64,000 nt of DNA from Sphaerolaimus hirsutus (Eukaryota > Nematoda > Chromadorea > Monhysterida > Sphaerolaimidae), in contig OZ038452.1 in the NCBI GenBank assembly GCA_964036195.1, positions 22,517,785 through 22,581,784 of the forward strand. Reading direction: 5' to 3'. Within the stretch, counting starts at the first letter, position 1. Every line of letters starts with the position of its first letter. This document shows positions 23,048 to 33,600 of this stretch, piece by piece. The notes below the pieces were generated by a model. It saw only the letters and a list, made by a program, of their open reading frames with translations. It had not been told where the DNA came from and did no database searches. The translations under genes were made by a program, and so were the position numbers.

Positions 23048-23930
23048 ATGCCACACACCGTTCTAATGGTCATGCTTTTTTGCTTAAGCTTGAGCCAAAA
23101 TCACGCATTCCCATTTATCAACAGATGGCCCAATCTGAGAAGAGGCATGGCTGATGTTCCGATGAGGGCACGGAATACCCTACACGAGTTTGAAATGCCA
23201 CAGTATTTGGAAATGCAACATGTAAGTTTCAGACATGTTGAGGTAAATAATTTGAAACTTAAAGGGATTGTTTTTGGAGGAACCTACACCTTAAATACTG
23301 TAAATCCTTGAATAATACCTTGGGGGAGTTATTTTTTCATTTTTGAGGGTGGAGTAATTCAAAGAGGAGGAGTTATTCATGATGGGAAGTCATTTTTCCT
23401 CAGAATTACATTGTGTTGCTAATATTATTTTGTATTTTGCGTTTTACTGCACTGCATTTGCAGTCCAGGCATAGCTTTATTTGGTCTGTCTCACTTCATT
23501 GACTTTTTTATTATTGACCCAACATCTTTTCCACCTATCACAGGGAGGAGTTATTTTTTCCTCATACAGTCAACAGGGGGTATTCAAGGGAGGGTTATAC
23601 AAAGGGGGTCTTATTCGAGGATATACAGTATGTATCCTAACATCTACTTCCAACTACATATGTGATTCATTTCTATCTTTACCTAGTTGTTTGTGAGCAA
23701 TGCAGACAACCATATTTACATTAAGTTGGCTCTCAATCTCTCACCACCCTCAACCCAAGCCACCAAACAAACAGCCGTCGCATACACAGGATTTCTTACC
23801 CAAATATGGCAAACGCGCAGCCCTGCTGAATAGTTTTGGTGCTATGCAATTGAGGAATGTCAGGAAGTCATTTCAATTCAAAAACTGCTTTTTCAGCCCC
23901 ATTCAGTGCAGGTTGCACCGCAGGGAGTGA
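23048..23930 (+). CDS. Allatostatin-C (somatostatin)-type neuropeptide precursor
   Basis: Two exons: 23048-23221 (58 codons, donor GTAAGT) and 23775-23930, or 23790-23930 with an alternative in-phase acceptor (stop TGA). Both junctions are phase 0, giving about 111 residues, close to the usual length of such precursors. Residues 1-20 form a hydrophobic signal peptide (HTVLMVMLFCLSLS). A GKR site precedes AALLNSFGAMQLRN, then a basic RK precedes SFQFKNCFFSPIQCRL, followed by HRRE and the stop. The pattern F-x-x-C-F-F-x-P-I-x-C, with six residues between the cysteines, is the AST-C signature (insect form QCYFNPISC). The product should be a secreted disulfide-ringed peptide acting on somatostatin-like GPCRs. 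There is no C-terminal amidation glycine. The intron carries a MITE. An additional small exon cannot be excluded. Confidence 0.85.
23296..23630. mobile_element. TACCGTAT-family MITE in the neuropeptide intron
   Basis: TACTGTAAATCCTTGAATAA on the left and TTATTCGAGGATATACAGTA on the right are mutated ends of the CGAATAA sub-family. It makes up about 60% of the intron between the two peptide exons. Confidence 0.7.
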
Positions 23931-25100
23931 TCAGATTTTTACTTGTTTTTATTTTTGATCAGAAAGTGCTTCACTCTCTGATAGATTTATTCATTTCTTT
24001 TGGAGTAGTTAGTGATGGAAAAGCAGTGTAGCACTGACACTGTTTTAAAGTATTTATTTAAGTTACTACGTTTGGTGCTGCTACCTGTTTTGCTAATAGA
24101 GTGTCTTAATCAACTTAGACATTTTTCTTATGCTTTTCCATCACTATCCAATTTGGGTGTAATATTTCTCAATTGCTGCTGAGTTGTGATGATGTGATTC
24201 TGTTAGTAAAGGCATAAATACCTATTATTACATTGGTACTTAATGCTTTAGTTGAGCTTTCAGGACCAATCTCCACTATCTAATATCTGCTTATTTGATA
24301 TAGTGCAAATATTGTGTAATTTTGAGCCTTCAAGTTTGAGTGACAAGGCAATTGTTTCAACACAATCACCAAGAGTGGCAAAATACCAGGTCCCAGATTC
24401 AATTGGGAAGGAATCAATTGTATGTTAAATATAGGGTAACTGAATTTGATCAGTCTGTACTCATTTGTGCTCTCCATCACGCCCTGTATTTTTGCAGTTT
24501 GCATTTCAAGGGTCATCAGTTGATGGGTTTGTTGATAAGTCGCTCATAATTTGGCTAATGTTCATGTCTGGTGCCAGTCTAAAGTGCAACTCGTTCACTA
24601 ACCCAAATGAATTCACTTGAGAGCAGTGTTGCCAATTGTTCCATCCCATGACCTGAAGTCGCCATGGCATTATTTCTTTATAGTATAATTCTATTGAAAC
24701 TGCTCAATCAAATGCATTTGCACTGAGGAATACTATCTGATTTCTACTGGTCACTTGAACTTGAACTTAGCCTGTTCTGTTGGTAATACATTACTCACCC
24801 ACCATAAATAATGTTTTATGTTAGCCAACTTAACTTTGGCACCTTTTTACAGCTCATTTATGTCAAAAGCATCACACTGTGTGAAATAATTGATTTTTAC
24901 AATGATCTATGGACATAACGTCATAGGAGCTTGCTAGACCGTTTATTGAATATCTGAAGACACAACCATCAAAACGATACAGCCACATTTTCCTACATGT
25001 CATGAGATGAGAATATTCCATTCCTGAAAATAAACTCATACACACCCTTGGCTTTGAATGCAGAAGTTTGCCCAATCTGGCTATTGTTAATTTACTACCG
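23931..25100. other. No supported gene
   Basis: AT-rich DNA after the neuropeptide stop. Short frames have no splice context and no recognisable motif. No clear AATAAA was found close to the stop. Confidence 0.45.
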
Positions 25101-25108
25101 TGTATCAT

Positions 25109-25275
25109 ACAGAGTTGTACAAATACTGGTATTTTTGGAAAACGTAAACGTAAACGTAAATACCTTTTCCAAATCAAAAGTACAAAATACTAAAACGTAA
25201 GGTATTTTTAAAATACCAAGGAATACGGATAAAAAAAACGTAAACGTAAAAATTTTTATGTGTGTAGTATTTGTC
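25109..25275. repeat. AACGTAAACGTAAA word array
   Basis: It begins CAGAGTTGTACAAATACTGG and contains arrays of AACGTA and its complement. A related array lies at about 26452-26604 in the opposite sense, ending CCAACTCTGG. Confidence 0.55.
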
Positions 25276-25961
25276 ATTTTGCTTTGGAAAATACCATTAT
25301 TTTCAGCTTTATATGAGTCAATCGCTGATTTCTATACACTATTTTTATGTTTTAGCACTACATGCTCACCAAAATGAACTGCATCGAGTCAGACAACTAT
25401 AACAAATGATAATCTAACACAAACAATGATGATATAAACATCAAAATTGAGCAAAAGTTACACATTTTTGTAATTCAATCTGATAAATAACTTGCTCAAA
25501 TGTTTCCATATCCCAAATGAACCCTTTTACCAAATTTCCAAAGTCCAAAGTCCAGCATGGCTAAATGGATGCTCTACAGCACCATTTCAATGCATTGCAA
25601 CTTTTGAAATGTTGGTTTAGTCTATTTTGGAAAAATGTCCCATAAAATATACTATGACATCTGCCATAGCTATCTGAAGATGGAACCAAAAATTGTGTTG
25701 AATTTTTAATTGTAAGTGTGACATTTCTTTCACTATTTTGTTCATAATTTGTTGTCAGTTTATGACAAAATACAGTTACATTTTTATTGACTCCAGTCAG
25801 TAAACAATAGTGGCTATGTATTGGACTGTATAAAATATTTGAGGTATTTATTGATTGCAATCATACTAATCGCTGCACTGAAGTCGCCACATCATTCTGA
25901 TTATTCTCAATGTTCAAGCATCATAATCGGTTGAGAATTCATGGAAATATGCAGTTCCGTC

Positions 25962-26398
25962 TAGGCTGTCAACAAAAACTTTTTGGCGGAAAACGGAAAC
26001 GGAAACAGAAAAATTTGCCGAAATTATGCCGGAAACGGAAAAAATTTGCTGAAATTTTGCCAGAAACAGAAGAAAAAAATGCAAAAAAATTATCCAGAAA
26101 TCAAAACAATTTGCAGAAATCTTTCTAAAAATAGAAACAATTCACATAATTGAGAACCTGCATGCATGTTTACCAGTTTGGCTGAAACAGAAAACAGAGA
26201 ATTGAGCCAGAAAATGAAAAAAGGTTGGAAAAACAGACAATTGAGCCGGAAAACGGAAAAAAGGCGGAAAAACTGAAATTTTAGCCGGAAAAATGGAAAC
26301 GGAAATGGAGAAAAAATTTAGCAGCCGGAAAACGGAAACGGAAAAAAATTTGCCTGCAGAAAGCAGAAACAGAAAACGGAAAACGAAAAGACACCCTA
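25962..26398. mobile_element. hAT-like MITE, TAGGCTGTCAA ends, 8-bp duplication GTTCCGTC
   Basis: The 437-bp element has GTTCCGTC perfectly repeated at 25954-25961 and 26399-26406. It ends GACACCCTA and is filled with GGAAACGGAAA words. It is a shorter relative of 15834-16740. Confidence 0.9.
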
Positions 26399-26612
26399 GT
26401 TCCGTCCAAGGGCGTGGCCACTAAGAAACTACAAAATATCGGAATTTTTATGTTTTCCCAAGTACCGGGGTATTTTGGTCAGGAAAACGTAACAAAACGT
26501 AATGGTATTTTTGGAAAACGTAAACGTAAACGTAAATATAAGTGCCCAAATAACCGGGTATTTTGGGTAAACGTAAATACGTTTTTCCAACTCTGGTATC
26601 ATACAAAGTGCA

Positions 26613-28449
26613 AAATAAAATGTTCTCAGTCGTTTTTATCGGAGAGATTACAAATTTTTGATTTTGATTCCACCGTTCAATCAATATTTTAGGTCACAAT
26701 TGACACTGACACTTGATAGTGCTTCATGGCTTTTCCAGTAATCTCTGATGGCACATATTGTTGTGTAAATGCTTTTTACATAATAAGTAAGTGGCGAGAG
26801 ACAGAATGTTTAAGGCTATCGCATTCAATTATCATGGAAACCCAATTGCAATAAATATTCACTATGTGAGCTGGCTAATTACTAGAGGTGGCAAACCCGC
26901 AAACAGGCAAACCTAAAAAAGTGTTTGAATTTTAAAGTGTTCTTCTTCATTACTTCTAAAATTTTGTATTGTTCTAGACTAGTTGTTTTTTTTTGTAATT
27001 TTGACTTTTTCTGCTGAATTTTGAATATACTCGGCGGACCGCACGCGCACGCTATGCAGATTTCCGAAGGTAACACTCCATCATGACGTCATCATTTATA
27101 AAATGAAAATTGTTCTGGCAAAAAAGAAAAAGTTTCAGGAAGCCGCCTGAAAAAGCCGCCTGTACGCGATTCCACCTTTTTCTTTACATAATATTTTTCT
27201 TTTTTTTGTGATTCTGACATAAGTATCCTGCTCGCGTGTTATCGATCAAGACAAAACTAAGTTTGGGTGCATACTTTGCGGTCTGCCGTGTATACCTACC
27301 TACCGCAGACACATTTGCACATTTATGTTCTGCCGTTACAGATAGATCCATGTGAAATAGATTTTTTATAGTGTTTATGCATTTTACACACATTTTCAGC
27401 CAAAAATACGATTAAAAAATGATTTTGAAAACGTTTTCAAATGTTCAAATTTGTTTGCCATCGTGACTAATAGCAAAATGTTCTGGATTGTTCTAGAAAG
27501 CTACCTATTACTATTGAAATACAACTGGGAACAAGAACATTGTAGAAAAACACACACACTTTTTTTTATGCTTTAATTAATTTTTGCATGCTTATGTAGT
27601 GTGCAATTTTACATAAAACAAGTGAGATTCAGATGTAGTGATGAAAAAGTGGCACTAAAATAGGCAATGGGTGAACGTATTATACACACTGTTCATTACT
27701 TCTTGACGATTTTGAAAATTAATGTGTGTGAGGCGTGTGGGCACAGAGTGTGAAAGGACTTATCCCATATTATCACTCTTTTATAATAATGGCGTAACTA
27801 TTCCGGCTGTAAATATGTAGTTCGACATCGGTTAGATATTACATTATACCATTGGATACACAGTGGGAACGAAGTAACTCCTTTACCTGAAAAGCGATAT
27901 AACGAAAAGTTTAGAATAATGAAGCGCCATTTGAAAAATAGGCGATGGGCGCCAACGCAAATGGCGCCATGGAGTCATTCCATCAGTAGCATAGAGCTAC
28001 ATGGAAAAGGTTATAAATATTTATATTAATGGTTTGATGGTGCACTTCAGAAATAGTGTGCCTGATGTAGATGTGCTGTTAAGTACACAGCAACGGTGTT
28101 AATGATTTTTGCACCATTTTGGTACTGCACCTGCACCAGGGTTGTAAAATAACTTTTTTTCAAATTATATGTAAATATAAAGTATTTAATTTTTTGAACC
28201 CCCTACCGAGTACAGAAAATTTAAAGTAAAATTTTTTACTTTTACTCATTAGTAAATCTGAGTGAATGTACTTTTTCCTGGAAACATGAAAGTGGGTATG
28301 TTTGATAAATTTTGCCCCAATTTTCACCTAAATCACTGATATTCATACCTTTTTGCACATTTTCACCTCAAATTCTGTGATCCATTTCCATATGCTTTTT
28401 TCCAACCTTCAGCAATTTTAAGCTACCTATTTCTGTGTACATGTATAGG
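26613..28449. other. No supported gene
   Basis: AT-rich DNA with a small GGCGCC cluster at 27925-27972. No exons with credible splice sites and family resemblance were found. Confidence 0.45.
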
Positions 28450-28457
28450 TATGTGAC

Positions 28458-29274
28458 TAGTGATGGAAAAGCGCCGGAAAAAATGGCGCCAGGCGCCAAG
28501 GGCGCCATGGCGCCATTCAGAAAGTGGGCGCCAGGCGCCAGGGGCGCCACGGAAAGAGGGCGCCAAGCGCCAAGGGCGCCATGGCGCCATTTGGAAAATA
28601 GGGCGCCAGGATAAAAAAGTGCCTACAACACCATGCGTGTGCTAAAAATGTTTCTACAGCACCACTGTACGCGCATTCACTTCTTAATTCGCGTTCTCCA
28701 GGATGTAATGGACAAAAACAAGGCTAGCAACAAAATTTTTTAAAATAGTATCCACATGACGAATTCAAACGCAATGGAAATTGTCATTTGACATCAATCC
28801 ATTCATTACAAATAGACCTTTCCAAACAATGTTTCCAAACAATTGCAACGATTTAAATCCGTTTATTTATGATTTTGCAAGTTAACGATCCATCATTCTT
28901 GTCTTCTGATCCGTCAGACAGATCTGATGAACCGTTGGACAAAAGATTTCCACCCACTCACACCACTCCATCCATTTTTCTGGCAAATTCAGATCATCCA
29001 CGGATGCGTTTTTCATTTTTTTTTCGTTTATACAGCACTCACCATGAAACCCTGCTGGCGCTTTTTGGCGCCCTTCTAAACCAGGGCGCCAGGCGCCAAG
29101 GGCGCCACGGAAAAAGGGCGCCACGGAAAAAGGGCGCCATGGCGCCTTTCAGAATGTGGGCGCCAGGCGCCAAGGGCGCCACAGAAAAAGGGCGCCAAGC
29201 GCCAATGGCGCCATGGCGCGGCGCCCTTTGGCGCCCTCAAATGGCGCCAGCGCCATGGCGCCATTCCATCACTA
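28458..29274. mobile_element. hAT-like element with GGCGCC arms, 8-bp duplication TATGTGAC
   Basis: The 817-bp element runs from TAGTGATGG to CCATCACTA with TATGTGAC perfectly duplicated on both flanks (28450-28457 and 29275-29282). Both arms are GGCGCC word arrays. The core encodes, on the - strand, a short frame (28908-29039) with PEKWMEWCEW and CLTDQKTRMMD, shared with the inverted copy at 54048-54944. Confidence 0.92.
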
Positions 29275-29845
29275 TATGTGACCCATACCCATTGGTTGGT
29301 ATATACCCATTTTTGGAACAAAATTCTCCATATTTTCGGTTTTGTATCCCTTCTATGCTTTGAAATAGCCTTTTTTAAATCTGAAATACGTTTTCTGTAC
29401 TCAAGTACCTATAAAAAGAATATGATAAAGTGAGTAGAGGTACTTTTCTGAAGAGATCTAAATATATTCACTCAGTACCTGAGTATAAGTATTTTTGTAG
29501 TAAACGTAAATATGTTTTAAAAACTATCTACTGCACCACACTGGGGAAAAAAGTGAAGCACCAAAGGTTGTATGGTGCTTTGCAAAATGACAGTTATAGA
29601 CCAGACACTACAGAAAAATGGCACCCCATGGCCAATGGCACATGGTATGGCACACTGTCTTGTTCTATCAAATAATGCTTTTTGCACCATGGCACCATTC
29701 TGTCACTAGACAAACTTCATTTATTACATGCACAAGTTTGAGGGTTTTTTTGAATGTTTATTATTATTTATGCATAATTATAATGGAATTTTACAGCACT
29801 AAAGTTTGCCTGATTTTCTGCCACTCGCCATCGGTAAACACATTT

Positions 29846-30528
29846 GAAGGGTGTGCTTCTAAAAGTACCGATCTACAAAAAATTGATTTTGAGATAATCG
29901 CGATTGAAAGTTTGGAGTATGCAATACCCATACATGGGTATTGGGTATGGGAATTTTGGGTATGAGTATTTCGGCCATATTGTTGGGTATCCACATGCAT
30001 GGGTATAATCATTCATTATGCACATAATACTAGCTATATAAAATTTAGTGAATTGTATTTTTGTAGTACAGTACATTTCAAAGGAACAAATTGGTAATAG
30101 CATGTAGATCGGTATTTTTTAGAGCACAAAATCAGAAAGCTGTAGATCGGTACTTTTACCCATAATAAAAAAGCACAAAATGAGTTATTGCGCAACCGGA
30201 CACCGATCTGACATTGGTACTTTTAGAAGCACAAAAAAAATGTGCAGATCGGTACATTTAAAAGAACAATTTTCAAAAAAAGTGTGTAGATCGGTACTTT
30301 GAAAGACACAAAAACTGAAAAAGCTTGTAGATCGGTACTTTTAAAATTTCAAAAACTGTATTTTGCGATTTTTTTGCTGTTTTCGACCCCCCATATCTCA
30401 AAATTGAATTTCGCACCCCCACATATTATATATATATTTTTGAAGCGCATTTTTATGGGGACCCCAAAAATGGTCCTAACTCAAATTTGAAAATTTTTTA
30501 GATCGGTACTTTTAGAAGCACACCCTTC
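29846..30528. mobile_element. GAAGGGTGTGC MITE, 4-bp duplication ATTT
   Basis: The 683-bp element begins GAAGGGTGTGCTTCTAAAAG and ends CTTTTAGAAGCACACCCTTC, perfect 20-bp ends, flanked by ATTT on both sides. Inside, TGTAGATCGGTACTTTT repeats several times. It ends 156 bp upstream of the GPATCH2-like start codon. Confidence 0.9.
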
Positions 30529-30684
30529 ATTTGCTTCCTCTCACAATCCTTTTGCTTTTTGTTTTTGTATTTTGTTTGCGTGGAGATGGTACATTTCATA
30601 AAAAAATGATGGAGAGCTGAGTTTATACACATCGTATCCAGATCTATTCACAGTTTCAAAAAATAAAATTATTGAGCCGCGGTC

Positions 30685-33600
30685 ATGTCCGACGATTATT
30701 CGCGTTCAAACGAGGGCGAGAGGAAAAAATCACAGAGCGATCCACTTTGCAAACATCTCAGTGACTTAGTCCAGGTAATTCTGCAATTTCTAGATTCACT
30801 TTGTCCTGGTTTCTGTTCTTACATCCCTTTTTCTCAACTTTTCGATTTTTGGCTGCTTGCCAAATTGGTTATATCCCAATTTCGCAGGCGTTGGAAGCTT
30901 CAAGTCCGGAATCAGTCCAGCCCGGATCGCCTCTGCCTATAAATTCCAATGTAAACCTCTCGATTGGAATTGCAACGCTTCGAGACACAAATAAGTGGAC
31001 AGGTTGCAAACATTTTGTCTCGAGGCATAGTTCTTTTGATGATGACATTTTTGGAGTCAAAAAATTCGACGCGCAGAGAATGGAGTGCGGGTTTAAGACT
31101 GGTGCGTTTTGTTTTGGTGCGTTGCGACTGGTGCGTTGTGAAGATAAGCCGATAAGGTCGGTAATTGATGGTCGCTGTGTCGACCGACAACCCAGTTTTT
31201 GTGGATTAGTGGATTAGTGTCCGCTGTGGTAAATGTGTGGAAACTGCAAAAGATGCGTAACCGAAACTTTTTCAGATGGAAATGGCGCAATCTCCAGTCG
31301 AAGTAACAGCAAACTGCGTCCTTTCATCGTGGAGTACGAGGTCTGTGTTTGGCACTCACCTAGGGTTCAAACGGGATTGACTTTTCGGGATCGGGATCGG
31401 GATTCACTTTTTGAGATTTCGGGATCGGGATTGGGGTTTCGGGATCGGGATCGGGATTGGTTTTTTGAGATTTCGGGATCGGGATCGGGATTGGCCGGGA
31501 TTGGGGTCACGGGATCGGGATCGGGATTGGGATAGGCATTTTTCCGGGATCGGGATTGGGTTCTAGGGATAGAGATTTCGGCCATTTTTCTGGCATTCAC
31601 AGTTGTTCATAAAGGTCTCAAAACACTGTTGGATGCCAGAAAAGTGGCATAAAATTGACGCTGGGGGTTTGCATCCACTTTTTTTGCATGCAAAAACGTC
31701 ATTATTTCACTTTTTATAATTTCCACTAATTTTTCCGGGATCGGGATCCCGGACTTGGGAGTTTCTCGGGATCGGGATCGGGATTTGAAAATTTTCGGGA
31801 TCGGGATCGGGATTGGTATTTTTGAGATTTCGGGATCGGGATCGGGATTGGGGTTTCGGGATCGGGATCGGGACTGGTAAATCCCGGAATTTCACGGGAT
31901 CCGGGATCGGGATCCCGTTTGAACCCTACACTCACCCAAAAAACTTATTGTCTCTGGACAGCCGTTGTAACATGAGATTAAAAACAACATTCAGAATGCC
32001 TGTTTCGTGAAGTTTTAACTGAGATAGCGACTAGGGTGTCTTCAAAAAATCTATTTAACTATCCGCAGACAGCGTCTATAAACGAAGATTCTTCACAAAT
32101 ATTTCTCCTCTCAGTTGAAACAATTTATTTCATTCATATGCATATACTCTTCATATACTCTTCATTCAAAATTATGCACAAAAATCGCAGACGTCAACAG
32201 TGGCGGCGGGTTCGGATACTGATTCCCGGCTTCCGAACAAATCTCCGCATGGAAATAGCGCTAGCTCGAACCAAAGTCGGAGGAAAGTGCACACTAGGTC
32301 TGGCGGGGGTCTCTAATTAGGTGGAGGGGGGGAGGTCCGGAAAAGTTCCAATACAATACAATACAAAAAATAAATTGTGGACCCAAACATACGTTTTAGT
32401 GTGTCCGGTGCGTAAATTGTTGCATCCATTGACGATAAAATATTGTGGAAATATCTTAGATTCACGCTGTTCTAATGTGCCTACACACACTAGTTTTCAC
32501 CGTGACTTCGTGTGAAAACTGAAATTTTTTCAAATGCAAATTAAAAATCACGGTTGAATAATTTGATTTTATTTAAATTTGAGTTTAAATAAATGATAGT
32601 TAAACTTTGAAAATTTGAAAACTAAAACACATAAAGCATACAAAATGAGTAGGCTGGATGTCGCCATGTCGCCATTTCAGTTTTCACATCAGTCACGGTG
32701 AAAACTAGTGTGTGTAGGGCCAATGTGGTGGGAAAATGTATTTTACTTCATACTTCATCAAATTTTTCTCATCGATGACGTCGTGAATGATGGAGCGTGT
32801 CCTTCAGAAAATTACATAGCGTACGGACCGCGGATCATATGAATAATGTGAATTGTCCATTGTAAAGTGAATGACCACAGTAGACATTATGTAATAAAGT
32901 CGGCCGACGTATCGCCCTACAAACGTTTGCGTCAGTCTCTCCAGTGGAGATTGCATGTCGTCATTATTGTGACGCAATATTTTAATGATCAGAATGGATC
33001 GGGTCACGTATGAAAACTTGGCTCTTATCCCAGTTTCCAGTTGCGAATTATACAAATGCGAGTGAAAAGTCAAAGTTAGTGCCAATTTCCACCTTTATAA
33101 TCGCTATTTTTGTTTATATATACATGGTTATATAGTTAGTGTTAGCCTTTTTATTCACATTTATAGCGGATTTCGCAATTTTGGCTGGCTGCCAAGTTCT
33201 CATATGGGGACTCTACCATTGGAACGGAGCCAACGAATGAAAAATTAACAAAAACGGTAAAAGGATCATTAAAACAGTCAAATTTTTTCGCTTCCTACGG
33301 ACAACGTTGAAACGAAACGTTGAAACGGGCGGCGTGCACGCACCGACACGGCGAAGCATCCATTTCTCTTTTAATATTTTTTTCTTTTCCAATTCCGAGC
33401 GTCCGGGTGGGACCCAAGTTTTGTGTTCGCTCTATTCGCGAGCGAATTCTAACTCTCCGATTTTGACGAGTGAAATGTCCGCCTACTTTACTTGACATCC
33501 TCTATGTGGTCCTCTAAACCATATTTTGAACGATTTCGACAATTTTATTTAAAAAAGGAATTTTTGATAAGCAAGTCGTTCAGGGCCGTATCCAGGGGGG

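Noticed and set aside
30912-31290. - strand frames across the GPATCH2-like second and third exons
   Set aside because: No splice sites or family resemblance. The + strand exons match GPATCH2 landmarks.
31367-31935. Frames rich in RDRDRD or SRSRSR
   Set aside because: They are translations of the GGGATC/ATCCCG hexamer inside hAT-like elements, not SR proteins.
32191-32320. Alternative frame RRQQWRRVRILIPGF in the fourth GPATCH2-like exon
   Set aside because: It follows only if exon 2 ends at 30950, and it loses the Ser/Asp-rich resemblance and the in-phase junction to 34271.
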